DNA of 7,603 nt. It comes from JAUWQU01 sp964605095. Lineage in GTDB: Bacteria > Planctomycetota > Phycisphaerae > SM23-33. Below the pieces are notes generated by a model. The model saw only the letters and a program-made list of their open reading frames with translations. It was not told where the DNA came from and did not search any database. Each line of letters begins with the position of its first letter. The stretch's first letter is position 1. Shown here piece after piece: positions 6,244-7,603 of the stretch. The position numbers were made by a program, and so were the translations under genes. The stretch lies in assembly GCA_964605095.1 (NCBI GenBank), contig CAZSBS010000239.1, positions 1 through 7,603 on the forward strand, given 5' to 3'.

Positions 6244-7603
6244 TCAGATCGTCTTGAGCTTGCACTGAAGCGCCAGGTTCGCCGCCTGCTCATCCGTCAG
6301 GGCCACGTCGCGGCAGATGAACAGGTCATCCTTCTTCAGACCCAGGGCCTTGATTGCGGCAGTCTTGAGCTTGTGGTCCAAGCAGATCAGGAAGGACTGG
6401 CCCTTGTCGGCGTCGGTCACGCGATAAACGGCGTTGCCGGCCGTACCCTTCACTTCCTCGACGTTGCACGTCAGGGTGTAGCCTTCCTTGAGCGCCACCT
6501 CGTAGATCACGTTCACAGGCTTCCAGCCGGGAAGGAGCGGGTCGATAAACATCGCCATCGTCCTGGCGAAAGCCTCCCCGTCCTTCTCCTCGACGCCTTT
6601 CCAAGGCCGGTAATTGCTCTCGGCCAGCTTGAAGGCCTTGAAGCCCAAGTCTTCCGGCTCCTCGCGATCCTTCAAGTCCAACTTGCCCTTCGCTTCGTCC
6701 TTGAGCTTCTTAATCACGCGGCGGATACGCTCCTTGCCGATGTCGGCAATGGTCGTGAGCTCCAGATCACCCGACAGCTTCTTGGGCTCCTGTAGCGGCT
6801 CCGGGAGTTGCACAAGAACGTACCGTCGGCCAATCCCATCTTCGCGGTTCTGTTCGAGAACTGCCTGAGCTGTAGTTGCGGAACCCGCAAAGAAATCCAT
6901 CACGAACTCACCGTCACCTACGCATTGCTTCACAAGAGCCTTAATCAAGCTGACAGGTTTCGGGAACTGAATGATCTTGTCGCCAAAAAGCTTCTGAATC
7001 TCACGGGTGCCTTCCGTGGTGAAACCAACCTTCAGCATGGAAGAGAACCCTGTGGTAAGATCGCCAACATCTTTCAAGAACTTCTTCAGCCGTGGCCGTC
7101 CATCTGGTCGGGACGGCCAGAGTATTTGACCATTCGCCATGTACCTATTGAACGTTGACTTGGCACAGGACCACCCGCGAGTAGGGGAGGGATGGTACAC
7201 CTGTCCCGTTGCTGGATCGACAACATCGTAATGAAGATTGGGCCGCCGATCCTTTGTGGCAAGGCCGGTCACGTCTGCACTGAACCACGGCCCGCGAGGG
7301 TCGTTGTCCGGGTTAGCATACTTGGACTGGTCGATGTCCTTTCCTGCCAACCCCCCCTTGGAATTTCTATAGGCTACAACGTACTCGTGGTCGGTGGACG
7401 CCTTGTCCTGATTCCGGCTGTCTGCCATCTGGCGACGATGCCAGATAAAGGCGATCATGAAGCTCTCTTCGCCGAAAACGGTGTTCATCAGTAGTCGAAG
7501 ATTGGGAAACTCATGATCGTCGATGCTGACCAGGATAAGACCGTCCTCCGAGAGCAACTGCCTCGCCACGAACAGCCTGGGGTACATCATTGTCAGCCAG
7601 GCG
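6244..7603 (-). CDS. mod: Type III DNA adenine methyltransferase, Mod subunit (5' end outside window)
   Basis: Mod recognises the target site and methylates adenine with S-adenosylmethionine; it also supplies sequence specificity to Res. The frame stays open through the right edge, so the visible 453 codons are the C-terminal two thirds of a protein normally near 600-650 residues. Numbering from the Met at 7590, SEDGLILVSIDDHE (14-27) is the segment that follows the DPPY motif in beta-class N6-methyltransferases; DPPY itself is outside. A target-recognition region follows (about 50-210), then KPVSLIKALV (211-220) and the AdoMet motif D232-F-F-A-G-S at 232-237. The motif order, catalytic before AdoMet-binding, is that of beta-class N6-methyltransferases. 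After the methyltransferase core, residues 280-448 form a lysine-rich, helical C-terminal tail typical of Mod. The Met at 7590 is internal, as codons for Ala-Trp-Leu-Thr precede it in frame. The target-recognition part is lower in G+C than the rest. First visible gene of the mod-dinD-res operon, whose promoter is beyond the window. Confidence 0.95.
   Translation of the reverse strand, partial: AWLTMMYPRLFVARQLLSEDGLILVSIDDHEFPNLRLLMNTVFGEESFMIAFIWHRRQMADSRNQDKASTDHEYVVAYRNSKGGLAGKDIDQSKYANPDNDPRGPWFSADVTGLATKDRRPNLHYDVVDPATGQVYHPSPTRGWSCAKSTFNRYMANGQILWPSRPDGRPRLKKFLKDVGDLTTGFSSMLKVGFTTEGTREIQKLFGDKIIQFPKPVSLIKALVKQCVGDGEFVMDFFAGSATTAQAVLEQNREDGIGRRYVLVQLPEPLQEPKKLSGDLELTTIADIGKERIRRVIKKLKDEAKGKLDLKDREEPEDLGFKAFKLAESNYRPWKGVEEKDGEAFARTMAMFIDPLLPGWKPVNVIYEVALKEGYTLTCNVEEVKGTAGNAVYRVTDADKGQSFLICLDHKLKTAAIKALGLKKDDLFICRDVALTDEQAANLALQCKLKTI
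7351..7357 (-). repeat. G7 homopolymer tract inside mod
   Basis: Seven consecutive C on the plus strand (G7 in the mod sense strand) span the codons AAG GGG GGG, Lys78-Gly79-Gly80 in the numbering from the Met at 7590. They fall in the target-recognition part. The frame is intact here, so Mod is 'on' in this sequence. Homopolymer G tracts make some Mod genes phase-variable, but seven is short for that, and a run of this length is also expected now and then in a GC-rich genome. Confidence 0.9.

Overview
The window comes from a GC-rich bacterial genome (hand-counted lines inside the genes run near 60% G+C). Its style resembles environmental Planctomycetota (Phycisphaerae-like): a family-less lipoprotein with little Shine-Dalgarno signal, a soluble PAS histidine kinase with an H-H-F-N-N H-box, and short palindromes of the G4-CTGA-C4 kind. 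That taxonomic guess rests on general impression and is weak (about 0.4).

Layout, left to right. Positions 1-136 hold a 9-bp-period AT-richer tandem repeat and a good sigma70-like promoter. This promoter probably drives two plus-strand genes: a lipoprotein of unknown function (173-1048) and, 45 bases later, a cytoplasmic PAS-HisKA-HATPase sensor kinase without a receiver domain (1094-2263). A 271-base gap between converging genes (2264-2534) encodes no protein but is dense in interleaved inverted repeats and short direct repeats. The remaining two thirds is one minus-strand operon entering from beyond the right edge: mod (type III DNA methyltransferase, N-terminal part outside the window), dinD (DinD/BRO-N family) and res (type III restriction helicase-nuclease). 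mod and dinD are 14 bases apart, with a strong ribosome binding site in the gap. dinD and res overlap at a TGATG.

How the genes work together. Mod and Res would form a type III restriction-modification complex: Mod recognises and methylates an asymmetric site, and Res uses ATP to communicate between sites and cuts with its C-terminal PD-(D/E)XK nuclease. All Res motifs I could check are intact, so the system looks functional. The unusual element is DinD between the two subunits. Its E. coli relative is SOS-induced and is reported to act on RecA filaments. Here it appears transcribed and translationally linked with the restriction subunit, which suggests damage control or repair tuning after restriction breaks, or regulation of Res. 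The left-hand lipoprotein-kinase pair has no visible functional link to the restriction operon.
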